Origin: Paludibaculum fermentans
GTDB taxonomy: Bacteria; Acidobacteriota; Terriglobia; Bryobacterales; Bryobacteraceae
Assembly (NCBI RefSeq): GCF_015277775.1
Contig: NZ_CP063849.1
Span: forward strand, 6,463,501-6,527,500
Length of the DNA stretch: 64,000 nt
Direction of reading: 5' to 3'
Made by a program: the position numbers and the translations under genes. A model generated the notes under the pieces. The model saw nothing but the letters and a program-made list of their open reading frames with translations, was not told the DNA's origin and ran no database searches. This document shows positions 8,366-17,340 of this stretch, piece after piece (position 1 is the first letter of the stretch; every line of letters starts with the position of its first letter).

Positions 8366-8657
8366 TGGTGCTTCGACGCAAGCGCGGCCTTGGCTTCCTG
8401 CCCCAACTGGTAGATGTGCTCTTCGAGGTCCTTGATTCGCTGGAATGCGACGACTTCCCCCGCGCCAGTTCACCCAGTCCAGCGCGCACTGCGCCGCGCA
8501 GCCACTTCAGCCTCGCCTGATTCTCCCGATTCCGCTGCTCCGTCAGGCGTAGAGCTTCGCACACCACGTCGCTGGCGTGGCCATAGCGCCCGGAATCCAC
8601 CTCGGGCGCGATGAGCCGGTTGAGGTGGCCGGCGAGATTGATGTTTCTGGTTGGCAT
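8362..8657 (-). pseudogene. Frameshifted ParD-type antitoxin
   Basis: The minus-strand start MPTRNINLAGHLNRLI continues as SGRYGHASDVVCEALRL and a Q-A-R-L-K-W-L-R helix. This is the ribbon-helix-helix ParD pattern. After ELARG the frame breaks at a run of five C (8457-8461 on the plus strand). In the neighbouring frame the expected C-terminus resumes as EVVAFQRIKDLEEHIYQLGQ followed by EAKAALAS. A one-base deletion explains this. The DNA-binding half is intact, so a truncated repressor could still be made, but the toxin behind it is dead. Confidence 0.7.
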
Positions 8658-8783
8658 CGGCCCGCACTCGTCATCCCGCTAGTACAGGCAAAGATTGCCA
8701 ATCGCGAGGCAGCCGGCGAATAGGGGATCATGCGTCCTTTCAAAGCCACAGTGGGTGCCCAATGCGTCTTCGGGGCCGCCGTT

Positions 8784-8849
8784 GCTGCAGATGCACCGTT
8801 GCAGGCGGAACTCAAGGGTACGCCAGGGCCCATTGGCTATGGGATCCAA
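8784..8849 (+). pseudogene. Fragment of a second DUF1080 gene
   Basis: Translation gives ADAPLQAELKGTPGPIGYGIQ. The intact DUF1080 protein encoded upstream has ADPPLQTTLKGTPAHIGYEIQ, with 15 of 21 residues identical. The similarity stops abruptly on both sides, so this is a relic of a duplicated or recombined copy, not a gene. Confidence 0.5.
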
Positions 8850-9284
8850 CCGGGCAGCAGGGAGAAGGCGGCGCAGGTTGGGTGGGCGGAAACGAGTTGG
8901 CTCGCCGCGCGAGTTTGGACATAGCCAATGGCATCGGCCGGTATCCGGCGGCGCACAGGTCACAAGCACGAATCTCGATCAATGGACGCTGGAGATCGGC
9001 CGGATCCCCGTGCACTATTCTCAGTGCTGCCGCAGATTGCGCGCGCACAAAGCATGCGGCAGTTGGAGCCATGGTACTACCGGAGCGGAGGCGTCAGATG
9101 TTTTGGCGACCCAATTCGTACAACCGGTGGATTCCAAGACTCGCGCTGGGATGGGTCAGTCCTCGTGGCATCCAGCCGCACGTCCAGCCCTTCACCTGAG
9201 GCCCGCACCAAAGCGCGTTCAGCACCCCATCATCCGGCAGTCCCTCCACCGCGATACACTCGAACTGAAATTGGAAATTGCCGT
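8850..9284. other. Non-coding stretch with no recognisable feature
   Basis: Open frames run through this region on both strands, but they start without ribosome-binding sites, have low-complexity compositions and match nothing I recognise. It probably holds further decayed sequence between the graveyard and the defence island. Confidence 0.4.
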
Positions 9285-10340
9285 ATGCCTCAACCCCAGA
9301 AGTCCACCAAAAAGGCCGCCCGCAGCAGGAACGGCGGCGGAGGGGAAATTGAGTTGAGTGCCAACAAACCCTCGGACGACTTTCTGCTGACGAGGATTCC
9401 ACCGGATTTTGACGTTGCTCCTATCGGCTCCTGCGACGGCCACGCCCTCTTCGGCGCGGAGCGCAGAGGTCTCTTCCACTTCGTCTCCTATCAGTCCGGA
9501 ACTGGCCTGTCTCAGTATCATGTGCCTCACTTCCGGATTGCCGATGCAATTAGCGCGGCGGCCGAGAGCTCCGAAGAGGCGCTGAACTTCCCGCTGGCTG
9601 AAGGACTGGAACTTCTTGCCCGCCGGGGCGAGCCGTTTGGTTTGCTCAACGGGGAGATCTGCTTTCTCCTGAACGGTGCCTCTGGCGCGGTTCTGGCTCG
9701 GCGCATGACGGAAGCGGCCCAGCTTTTGAAATCCGCCAGGAAGCGAGTGATCCGTGAGAATGACATGTACGTCGTTGCTCGAGCGATAACCCAGGCCGGC
9801 AATCCCGTATCATCCCGCGCCCGTCTCCTCATGGACGGCATCGCTTTCGAGCGATCGCTGCTCCGCCGCCTTTCCGCCAAGTCCTTTGGCCTCTATTCAG
9901 CTTTCTGCACGCACCGCGATTTCCGTTGCGCATTGGGAAAGAAATCCTGCCTCAAGGAGATGCTGAAGGTTCACTTCGATTACTACGCCGCCGAACCAGC
10001 CGCCGAAGACTTCGTGAAATTGGTGCTGGCCGTTCAGGACGACTTCATCGGCTGCCGTATCTGGCAACCGGGTGCCCACCTGCCCATGGCTGAGGCCGTC
10101 AGCGCCCTGGCGTCTGCCTTGTCAAAGCTGGACGAGAGCCAACGCACCCAAATGGTCCTGTTGAACGGAATGCACGGAGGGAGTGTCTTTCTTCACCTGG
10201 GAGTGCTGCTGAGGATGATCTCATTTGCCGATTACGCCGACTTCCTCACTGCCCCCTATCAGCCCGATTCCGAAGAGGAGCAGTGGATTCGCAGCTCGAC
10301 CTGTTATACAGAGCTCTTCGGAGAGGCCAGTCGCGTCTGA
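9285..10340 (+). CDS. Unrecognised 351-residue protein at the edge of the defence island
   Basis: The start was set at the ATG giving MPQPQKSTKKAARS. The frame is open further upstream, but that part is unlike protein. After a basic, glycine-rich tail come mixed helical and strand segments, with no signal peptide and no transmembrane helix. A cysteine/histidine cluster, FCTHRDFRCALGKKSC at roughly residues 206-221, could bind metal. Other marked segments are HFDYYAAEP and LNGMHGGSVFLHLGVLL. I do not recognise the family. The position upstream of a zinc-ribbon protein and a Z1 ATPase, all on one strand, suggests a defence-related role; this is inference only. Confidence 0.65.
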   Translation: MPQPQKSTKKAARSRNGGGGEIELSANKPSDDFLLTRIPPDFDVAPIGSCDGHALFGAERRGLFHFVSYQSGTGLSQYHVPHFRIADAISAAAESSEEALNFPLAEGLELLARRGEPFGLLNGEICFLLNGASGAVLARRMTEAAQLLKSARKRVIRENDMYVVARAITQAGNPVSSRARLLMDGIAFERSLLRRLSAKSFGLYSAFCTHRDFRCALGKKSCLKEMLKVHFDYYAAEPAAEDFVKLVLAVQDDFIGCRIWQPGAHLPMAEAVSALASALSKLDESQRTQMVLLNGMHGGSVFLHLGVLLRMISFADYADFLTAPYQPDSEEEQWIRSSTCYTELFGEASRV

Positions 10341-10448
10341 CGTTCACTCGCGACGAAATTCCACGGTTCTGCGGCCAGTGCCGGCTCAACGATGCCGGCC
10401 GCGCGTTCGTTTCAGATCACGAGAACACACATTGGGGGACCATTCCAC

Positions 10449-10943
10449 ATGTCGATCACGGTAGTTAACATCAAATTGGAAGATTGGGACGCGACAGACA
10501 TCCACTGCCCTGCCTGCGGCGCAGGTGTCTCCCGGATCGATTCAGGACTTGAGCCCTGCGAACACGTCGACTTTGTCTCTTTTCCGATGGGAGACCTGGA
10601 GTACATCCGGAAGGAACTGGAACCAGTCGTAGAAGAATGGCGGGAGGTCGCGGAACGAAGAGACAGGGAGTTCGTGCTGGCCGATGTCCTCTCCCGGAAA
10701 CTGGAGGGGGCGACGTCCTTCATCTTCGCCATCACCTGGGAGGGCCTGTTCGACGCTCTTTGGATCGGCTTCACTTTGGGCCATATCGAGCCGGATGAGG
10801 ATTCTGAGGACGACGATGAATCTTCAATCGAGGCCGCCGATGGAGCCACTGGCATCGTAGACAGTCGTCCGAAACTTAAACCAAGAATGCCGCAGGTCAG
10901 TGCAGCGAAGGCTCCGCGTAAGCGCGTCGAATCGAGAGACTAA
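10449..10943 (+). CDS. Small zinc-ribbon-like acidic protein
   Basis: The start ATG follows a GGGGGA ribosome-binding site about ten bases upstream. The 164-residue product has CPAC-G near residue 20 and CEH near residue 37, a likely Cys/His zinc site followed by VDFVSFP, then a helical stretch rich in E and R. A hydrophobic strand (FIFAITWEGLFDALWIGF) and a very acidic tract (EPDEDSEDDDESS) precede a basic tail. Family and function are unknown. It sits between the unrecognised 351-residue protein and the Z1 ATPase. Confidence 0.6.
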   Translation: MSITVVNIKLEDWDATDIHCPACGAGVSRIDSGLEPCEHVDFVSFPMGDLEYIRKELEPVVEEWREVAERRDREFVLADVLSRKLEGATSFIFAITWEGLFDALWIGFTLGHIEPDEDSEDDDESSIEAADGATGIVDSRPKLKPRMPQVSAAKAPRKRVESRD

Positions 10944-11188
10944 TAGTTCAGACCAATGCACCGGGGTCGGCAAAGGTGCCCCAGTCCCCGCCTACCTCTC
11001 GGACGCACATCAGTTGCTCACCTTGGCGCCCGTCGTTTCGGCGCCTGCTCCTAGCTGCACGCCTTCCCGGAGTGGGCGCGACGGCTAGAGCTAAATCATC
11101 GTTCTAAAGCTCTATTATTTCGTCAAATTGTGGATACTACCCTATAGAGTTTTTCGCTGTAGCCCGATATCCAAATGGCCCTCATTCC

Positions 11189-13420
11189 ATGAACTTCTAC
11201 GACACCCTCGCTGAAACCAGAAAAGACTCCTCTGAGTTGCGCGCCAGCGTTGAACGCGTGGCTGAGTTGTTGGACAGACCCGATACCACAACAGTCAGCC
11301 GGCCCGGCATTCTCCTGGGCAAAATCCAAAGCGGAAAGACCCGCGGCTTCCTCGGCATCATCGCTCGCGCCTTCGATCGCGGCTTCGACATGTCCATCAT
11401 CCTGACCAAAGGGACGAAATCCCTGGCCCAGCAGACCGTCGCTCGACTCAACCAGGACTACCGGCAGTTCATCCAGGCCGACCAGATGAAGGTATTCGAC
11501 ATCATGAACATGCCTGCAAACCTAGCGGGCTATGAGTTGCGGCAGAAACTGATCATCGTCGTCAAGAAAGAGGACGACAACCTTCGCAGGTTGCTGGAGG
11601 CCTTCCGGACCACTTATCCCAACTGGAAGGACAAACGCGTACTGATTGTGGACGACGAGGCCGACTACGCCTCCGTCACCTTCCGCAAAAAGAACGGCAA
11701 CACCGGGCCGGGCGTCGTGGCCGCCATGATCGATGAGTTGCAGCGGCTCGTCCCTAAATCCGACTACCTTCAGGTCACCGCGACACCCTACGCCCTCTAC
11801 CTCCAACCTGAGGACGAAATCGTCTCCGCTTCGGGCGAGCAGATCTTCCTCCCAAAACGTCCGGCATTCACGGAACTTCTCCCAGTCCATCCGGCCTATG
11901 TGGGTGGCGAGTATTACTTTGAACTCGCGCAAGATCCCGAATCTCCGGCCTATTACTTCTACCGCCCCGTCCCTGATCGCGAGCGCGAAGCCCTCAAGCG
12001 CCCCGACGGCCGCCGGATGAACCTCAAGGATGTTCTCACCCAGAACAGCACGGAGGTTATCCGCGAAGCCTTCATGACCTTCCTGGTGGGTGGCGCCATT
12101 CGCCGGTGGCAGGAGAAAGCGGCGGGAAAACCGGAGCCAAAATACAGCTTTCTCTTCCATACCGAAACCAGCATGAAGTCGCACCAGTGGCAGGAGTCCG
12201 TCCTCAGCGCCATCAATAAGGACTTCACCGAGGAAGCGAGTCAGGACTCATCCCTGTTCAACCGGATTCTCAATTTGGCAATGGATGATCTACGCCGCTC
12301 GCTGGAGCTCGAAAGCCTGCCCATCCCACCCCAAGAGGTTGTTAAGGAGGACATCCGGAAAGCTCTGATGGAAGGCTCAGTCGTCATCTCGCGGGTGAAC
12401 TCTGAGAACGATGTGGATCAGTTGCTGGATGAAGAAGGTCAGTTGAAGCTGCGTACGCCATTCAACGTCTTCATCGGCGGCCAGATTCTCGATCGCGGCA
12501 TCACGATCGCCAATCTGATCGGCTTCTACTATGGGCGCAGCCCGAAGCGCCTCCAGCAGGACACGGTTCTGCAGCATTGCCGTATGTATGGCGCCCGGCC
12601 TAAGCCGGACCTGCCCGTAACGCGATTCTACGCTCCGCAACTGGTCTACGAAGCCATGTGTAAGATTCACCAGTTCGATACCGGTCTTCGCGAAGCATTT
12701 GAATCTGGAGCGCACGACAAAGGCGTCTATTTCATACAACGCGACCCCAAGGGCCGCGTGATCCCCTGCTCACCCAACAAGTTGGGATTCTCTGACCTGA
12801 ATGCCGTCCGTCCCGGAAGCAGGATCCTCTCATCAGGCTTTGAGACCGTGGCCAGGACTGCCGGAGAGAGAAAGCTCCGACAACTGGATGCAAGCTTGGA
12901 TGCGTTGTGTCCAGCCGATGGCGCCCCTGTAACCGTCAGCTCTGAGGAGGCCATCGAAATCCTCAATCGCTGCTACGATCTCCTTGACCCGTCCTCCTAT
13001 CCGGAATCCGAACGCACGGACTATGCGGCCGCCATCCATCACTTCGCCCGCCTTTGCCGTACAGACATCGATCGGGACCGAGTCAGAATCCTCGCTTGGC
13101 GCAACCGCAGCTTGGTCCGCATCCGCGAATCGGGACGCTTTTCGAACGCGCCCGACACGAAACAACAGCAGGACCTGGCTCATGCTCTCGCCCAGGACGC
13201 CCCTGTAATGCTCCTCTTCCGTCAGGACGGGACACTGGAACTGGGCTGGAAGGGCCTGCCATTCTGGTGGCCAGTCATCATCACGCCGCTGAACTCCGCG
13301 CCCGTGATTTTCGCCGACGCCGAACGCTCGGACATTCCCGCTGTCCCCACGGATACTCAGCGTCGGCCCAGAAAGCGCGCCCAGACGAAAAAGCGTGGGG
13401 CAAAGCGCAAGCGGGCCTGA
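11189..13420 (+). CDS. Z1-domain putative endonuclease/ATPase
   Basis: The 743-residue protein has a P-loop-like GKIQSGKT at about residues 44-51 and a DEAD-like VDDEAD at about 154-159. It also has the hallmark Z1 block GGQILDRGITIANLIGFYYG, followed by Q-H-C-R-M-Y-G-A-R-P. Z1 (PF10593) proteins are helicase-like proteins of bacterial restriction and conflict systems, usually found with a DNA methylase, an ATPase of the GHKL class and a PD-(D/E)XK protein. Those partners are absent here; a type I restriction set follows instead. The C-terminus is strongly basic (RRPRKRAQTKKRGAKRKR), suited to nucleic-acid binding. The upstream 245 bp are conspicuously AT-rich and probably hold its promoter. 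Confidence 0.8.
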   Translation: MNFYDTLAETRKDSSELRASVERVAELLDRPDTTTVSRPGILLGKIQSGKTRGFLGIIARAFDRGFDMSIILTKGTKSLAQQTVARLNQDYRQFIQADQMKVFDIMNMPANLAGYELRQKLIIVVKKEDDNLRRLLEAFRTTYPNWKDKRVLIVDDEADYASVTFRKKNGNTGPGVVAAMIDELQRLVPKSDYLQVTATPYALYLQPEDEIVSASGEQIFLPKRPAFTELLPVHPAYVGGEYYFELAQDPESPAYYFYRPVPDREREALKRPDGRRMNLKDVLTQNSTEVIREAFMTFLVGGAIRRWQEKAAGKPEPKYSFLFHTETSMKSHQWQESVLSAINKDFTEEASQDSSLFNRILNLAMDDLRRSLELESLPIPPQEVVKEDIRKALMEGSVVISRVNSENDVDQLLDEEGQLKLRTPFNVFIGGQILDRGITIANLIGFYYGRSPKRLQQDTVLQHCRMYGARPKPDLPVTRFYAPQLVYEAMCKIHQFDTGLREAFESGAHDKGVYFIQRDPKGRVIPCSPNKLGFSDLNAVRPGSRILSSGFETVARTAGERKLRQLDASLDALCPADGAPVTVSSEEAIEILNRCYDLLDPSSYPESERTDYAAAIHHFARLCRTDIDRDRVRILAWRNRSLVRIRESGRFSNAPDTKQQQDLAHALAQDAPVMLLFRQDGTLELGWKGLPFWWPVIITPLNSAPVIFADAERSDIPAVPTDTQRRPRKRAQTKKRGAKRKRA

Positions 13421-13515
13421 ACCCAATCCAGGCAATGCGCCATCTTTCCTGCTTACCCTTCCGGTGCACCTCGGTGAGGAATCAGGATGCATCCGGATAC
13501 TGCTGCCTAAGCGGC

Positions 13516-13534
13516 AAACGGTACAATGCCGTTT
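13516..13534. promoter_or_regulatory. Inverted repeat enclosing a -10-like TACAAT before hsdM
   Basis: AAACGG (13516-13521) and CCGTTT (13529-13534) form a perfect inverted repeat around TACAATG, which looks like a -10 box. No good -35 was found. If this is the hsd promoter, a protein bound to the repeat would block it. The site lies about 94 bp before the chosen hsdM start. A plain hairpin in the leader is the alternative reading. Confidence 0.3.
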
Positions 13535-13627
13535 ACAGATTAAGAGAACGTGAAAGTGACCAAGTCGCTGGTGCCGCGCCCACCAATCGTGCGCTCCACC
13601 AGCTGTGTCTGGAGTTTCAGCTACCCT

Positions 13628-16108
13628 GTGCCGATCAAAAAATCCGACCTCTACTCCTCCCTTTGGGCCTCATGTGATGAACTGCGCGGCGGAATGGATG
13701 CCAGCCAGTACAAGGACTACGTCCTTTTCATGCTGTTCATCAAGTACATCAGCGACAAGTACGGCAACAGTACCGACTTTGCGCCTCCGGTCATCATCCC
13801 AAAGGGAGCCAGCTTCCAGGACATGATCGCCCTCAAGGGCAAGAGCGACATCGGCGACAAGATCAACACCCAGGTCATCCAGCGGCTGATCAACGCCAAC
13901 ACTCGGCTCGCCCGCACCGACTTTCCTGACTTCAACGACCCCAACAAGCTCGGCGAGGGCAAAGCGATGGTGGAGCGCCTCACGAACCTCATCGGCATCT
14001 TTCAAAAACCTGAGCTCGATTTCTCGCAGAATCGCGCCGATCACGACGACATCCTCGGTGACGCCTACGAGTACCTCATGCGGCACTTCGCCACCGAAAG
14101 CGGTAAGAGCAAGGGACAGTTCTACACGCCCGCCGAAGTAAGCCGGGTCATCGCCAAGGTCATCGGCATCTCGCCTCAAAATACAAAGGCATCCACCACC
14201 GCCTATGACCCCACCTGCGGCTCTGGTTCGCTGCTGCTGAAAGTCGCAGCCGAGGCCGGCAAACGCATTACCCTCGAAGGGCAGGAGAAGGACGTGACCA
14301 CCGCCGGTCTGGCGCGCATGAACATGATCCTGCACGACTTCCCCACGGCAACGATCCTCCCTGGCAACACGTTGGCCGCGCCCAAGTTCAAAGTCGGCCA
14401 GTGGCTGAGTACCTACGACTATGTCGTTGCCAATCCACCCTTCTCCGATAAAACATGGACCACCGGGCTCACCCCGTCCGAGGACCCCTACGAGCGTTTC
14501 GAGTGGGGCGTTCCTCCTGCCAAGCAAGGCGACTATGCCTACCTGCTGCATATCATCCGTTCCATGCGTAGCGCGGGCAAAGGCGCCTGCATCCTGCCGC
14601 ATGGCGTTCTCTTTCGCGGCAATGCCGAAGCGACCATTCGCAAGGAACTCGTGATGTCCGGCTACTTGAAGGGCATCATCGGTCTGCCCGCCAATCTCTT
14701 CTATGGCACCGGCATCCCGGCCTGCATCGTGGTACTCGACAAGCAGAACGCCGTGGGCCGCAAGGGCGTGTTCATGATCGACGCCTCCAAGGGCTTCATC
14801 AAGGATGGCAACAAGAACCGGCTGCGCGAGCAGGATATCCACCGCATCGTCGACACCTTCACTAAACTGACCGAGGTGCCGGGCTACGCGCGCATGGTGC
14901 CGGTCGGCGAGATCTCCGACCCGAGGAACGATTTCAACCTCAACCTTCCTCGCTACATCGACAGCACCGAACCCGAAGACCTGCAGGACATCGATGGGCA
15001 CCTGCGCGGCGGCATTCCGGATCGCGATCTGGACGCGCTTGGCGCTTACTGGAAGGTCTTGCCCACCGTGCGAGCCGAGTTGTTCGAATCCGCCGACCGG
15101 GCGGGTTACTCCGCGCTCAAGCTGCCGATCGCTGAGGTGAAATCCGCCATTCTGGGCCACGCCGAATTCACTGCCTTTCAGCGGAGAGCGACCCAGGTCT
15201 TCAGCGGCTGGCGCAAGGCGACGACTCCGAGTCTGACCGGGTTCCGCCAGAACGGGCACCCCAAGGCGCTGATCACGACTATTGCAGAGGACCTTTTGGA
15301 ACGGTTCCGGAAGGCGCCGCTCCTCGATGCCTACGACCTGTACCAGCACCTGATGGACTATTGGGCAGGGACCATGCAGGACGACGCCTACCTGATCGCC
15401 GCCGAAGGCTGGCTGAAGGGGGCCCAGCCTCGGGAGATTATCCAGATTGAGAATAGGGACAAGAAACTCATCTGGCCGGAGGCGCACGACTACTTGAAAG
15501 GCAGGCGCCGCTTCAAGTCGGACCTCGTACCCGCCTCGATTCTCGTCGACCGCTACTTTGTGGCCGAGCGGGATGCCATCGAAGCACTCGACAGTCAACT
15601 CGCCACGCTCGAGCAGCAACTCGACGAGATGCGCGAGGAGAATAGCGGAGAGGATGGGTTGTTGGCCGAGGTGATTGAGGGTGAGGGGGATAAGCAGAAG
15701 ATTGCCCCCAAGGTGGTAAAGGCTCGGCTCAAGGAGATCGACGAAGACCCTCTCTACTCGGAGGAGCGAGCAGCGCTCGAAGCCTATACGGAACTGCTGG
15801 AGCAGCAGGCCGAGCGGAAGGCCCGACGCAAGGCCGCGCAGGAGGATCTCGATAGGAAGATTGACGCCAAGTATCCTAAGCTCACTGAGGCCGAAATTAA
15901 GACCCTCGTGGTGGACGACAAGTGGATGGCCCGGCTGTCTGCCGCTGTGCAGGGTGAATTGGACCGAGTTTCTCAGACGCTCACTGGACGGATCCGCCAG
16001 TTGGCTGAACGGTATGCCTCCCCCCTGCCGAAGCTTTGTGAAGAGGTCGAGGCGCTCTCGGCGCGAGTCGAGGAGCACATCAAGCGCATGGGGGCATCAC
16101 GGCAATGA
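13628..16108 (+). CDS. hsdM: Type I restriction-modification DNA methyltransferase subunit HsdM
   Basis: A GTG start with GGAG upstream gives VPIKKSDLYSSLW, a normal HsdM N-terminus; the frame is open 26 codons further but those residues are atypical. There are 826 residues. The helical N-domain contains MDASQYKDYVLFMLFIKYIS. The methylase core has FYTPAEV (about 165), DPTCGSGS (about 194, SAM-binding motif I) and NPPF (about 269, motif IV for N6-adenine methylation). The C-terminal 300 residues are a long helical, charge-rich region for HsdS/HsdR contact. It modifies adenine in the HsdS-defined site. It overlaps hsdS by 4 nt. Confidence 0.93.
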   Translation: MPIKKSDLYSSLWASCDELRGGMDASQYKDYVLFMLFIKYISDKYGNSTDFAPPVIIPKGASFQDMIALKGKSDIGDKINTQVIQRLINANTRLARTDFPDFNDPNKLGEGKAMVERLTNLIGIFQKPELDFSQNRADHDDILGDAYEYLMRHFATESGKSKGQFYTPAEVSRVIAKVIGISPQNTKASTTAYDPTCGSGSLLLKVAAEAGKRITLEGQEKDVTTAGLARMNMILHDFPTATILPGNTLAAPKFKVGQWLSTYDYVVANPPFSDKTWTTGLTPSEDPYERFEWGVPPAKQGDYAYLLHIIRSMRSAGKGACILPHGVLFRGNAEATIRKELVMSGYLKGIIGLPANLFYGTGIPACIVVLDKQNAVGRKGVFMIDASKGFIKDGNKNRLREQDIHRIVDTFTKLTEVPGYARMVPVGEISDPRNDFNLNLPRYIDSTEPEDLQDIDGHLRGGIPDRDLDALGAYWKVLPTVRAELFESADRAGYSALKLPIAEVKSAILGHAEFTAFQRRATQVFSGWRKATTPSLTGFRQNGHPKALITTIAEDLLERFRKAPLLDAYDLYQHLMDYWAGTMQDDAYLIAAEGWLKGAQPREIIQIENRDKKLIWPEAHDYLKGRRRFKSDLVPASILVDRYFVAERDAIEALDSQLATLEQQLDEMREENSGEDGLLAEVIEGEGDKQKIAPKVVKARLKEIDEDPLYSEERAALEAYTELLEQQAERKARRKAAQEDLDRKIDAKYPKLTEAEIKTLVVDDKWMARLSAAVQGELDRVSQTLTGRIRQLAERYASPLPKLCEEVEALSARVEEHIKRMGASRQ

Positions 16109-17340
16109 CGCCGGGATTCAAGCAGACCAACGCGGGATCTGTGCCAGAGCAATGGGATGTCCAGCGTTTATCGTCACTTGTTGCCAACGGGCCCAAGAAC
16201 GGTTATTCGGGCCGATGTTCAAAGGACGCCAGAGGTACCCCAACGCTCAGCCTTGGGGCGACATCATCTGGAAGCTTGGTTTTGAACGACGAGACAATCA
16301 AATACCTTGAGGAGACAATCGACGCGAGTTCGGATTTGTTTCTGCTACAAGGTGACGTGCTAGTCCAACGCGCCAACACCACAGACCTTGTCGGCACAAC
16401 AGCTGTTTTCGACGGCCCATCTGGTATCTATGTTTACCCAGACTTAATGATGCGGATGCGGTTTCGCGAGTTAGCAACTGCCCATTGGTTCTGGCGGTAT
16501 GCGTCTGGCGCAGATGGTAGACGTTACTTCATGGGTATTGCCGCCGGCTCCTCCGGGAGTATGCCCAAGATCACCGGAGATAACTTGCGTCGGATGCCGT
16601 TGCCAGTTCCACCCCTTGCGGAGCAACGCGCCGTCGCGAAGGCGCTTGCCGACGTGGATGCGCTGCTTGCCGGACTGGACGGGCTCCTCGCTAAGAAACG
16701 TGACCTCAAACAGGCCGCCATGCAGCAACTCCTGACTGGTCAGACCCGGCTGCCGGGGTTCCGCCGCAAATGGGCGGTCAAAACACTCGAAGAAATCGCC
16801 GAATGTCTTGATGATCTTCGCGTGCCGCTCAACGAGGCCCAACGGTCGCGGATGAGAGGAGATTACCCATACTGTGGTGCCAACGGAGTGCTGGACTACA
16901 TCGACAGATACATCATCGACGACGACATAATCCTAATGGCCGAGGACGGTGGCTACTTCGACGAATACAAGACGCGTCCAATTGCCTATCGTTTGAAGGG
17001 TAAGTGTTGGGTTAACAATCATGCGCACATTTTGAAGGCTAAGCTCGGATTTGACCAAGTGTTCGTGTACTACTCGCTTGTTCACAAGAACATCCTTCCC
17101 TTCCTTGCAAACGGAACACGCGCAAAACTGAATAAATCAGAAATGAAGAAGATTGAAATCGAAACCCCGGGTGAGGAGTCAGAGCAAGCCGCCATCGCCA
17201 ACATCCTCTCCGACATGGACGCCGAGATTTTCGCGCTGGAAGCCCGCCGCGAAAAAACCCGCCTCCTCAAGCAAGCCATGATGCAGGAACTCCTCACCGG
17301 CAAAACACGCCTCGTCCCCACCGGAGAGCCCGATGCCTGA
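16105..17340 (+). CDS. hsdS: Type I restriction-modification specificity subunit HsdS
   Basis: The 411-residue protein has two target-recognition domains, each followed by a conserved helical spacer: [20 protein letters not shown] then [10 protein letters not shown], and [18 protein letters not shown] then [10 protein letters not shown]. The two spacers are clearly homologous, as usual for HsdS, and set the distance between the two halves of the bipartite target. The recognition domains are visibly less GC-rich than the neighbouring genes, consistent with exchange of specificity modules. The protein starts inside the hsdM stop and ends 8 nt inside hsdR. Confidence 0.93.
   Translation: MTPGFKQTNAGSVPEQWDVQRLSSLVANGPKNGYSGRCSKDARGTPTLSLGATSSGSLVLNDETIKYLEETIDASSDLFLLQGDVLVQRANTTDLVGTTAVFDGPSGIYVYPDLMMRMRFRELATAHWFWRYASGADGRRYFMGIAAGSSGSMPKITGDNLRRMPLPVPPLAEQRAVAKALADVDALLAGLDGLLAKKRDLKQAAMQQLLTGQTRLPGFRRKWAVKTLEEIAECLDDLRVPLNEAQRSRMRGDYPYCGANGVLDYIDRYIIDDDIILMAEDGGYFDEYKTRPIAYRLKGKCWVNNHAHILKAKLGFDQVFVYYSLVHKNILPFLANGTRAKLNKSEMKKIEIETPGEESEQAAIANILSDMDAEIFALEARREKTRLLKQAMMQELLTGKTRLVPTGEPDA

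Noticed and set aside
8928-9284. Upstream extension of the 351-residue protein
   Set aside because: The frame is open, but the residues are low-complexity and lie in DNA that looks decayed.
8651-9357. Several overlapping plus-strand frames of 180-220 codons before the defence island
   Set aside because: They lie in different frames over the same decayed DNA and antisense to the parD relic, with no start signals and no family resemblance.
13670-16078. An 802-codon open frame on the minus strand opposite hsdM
   Set aside because: It is a codon-bias shadow; hsdM carries all methylase motifs and this frame has none.
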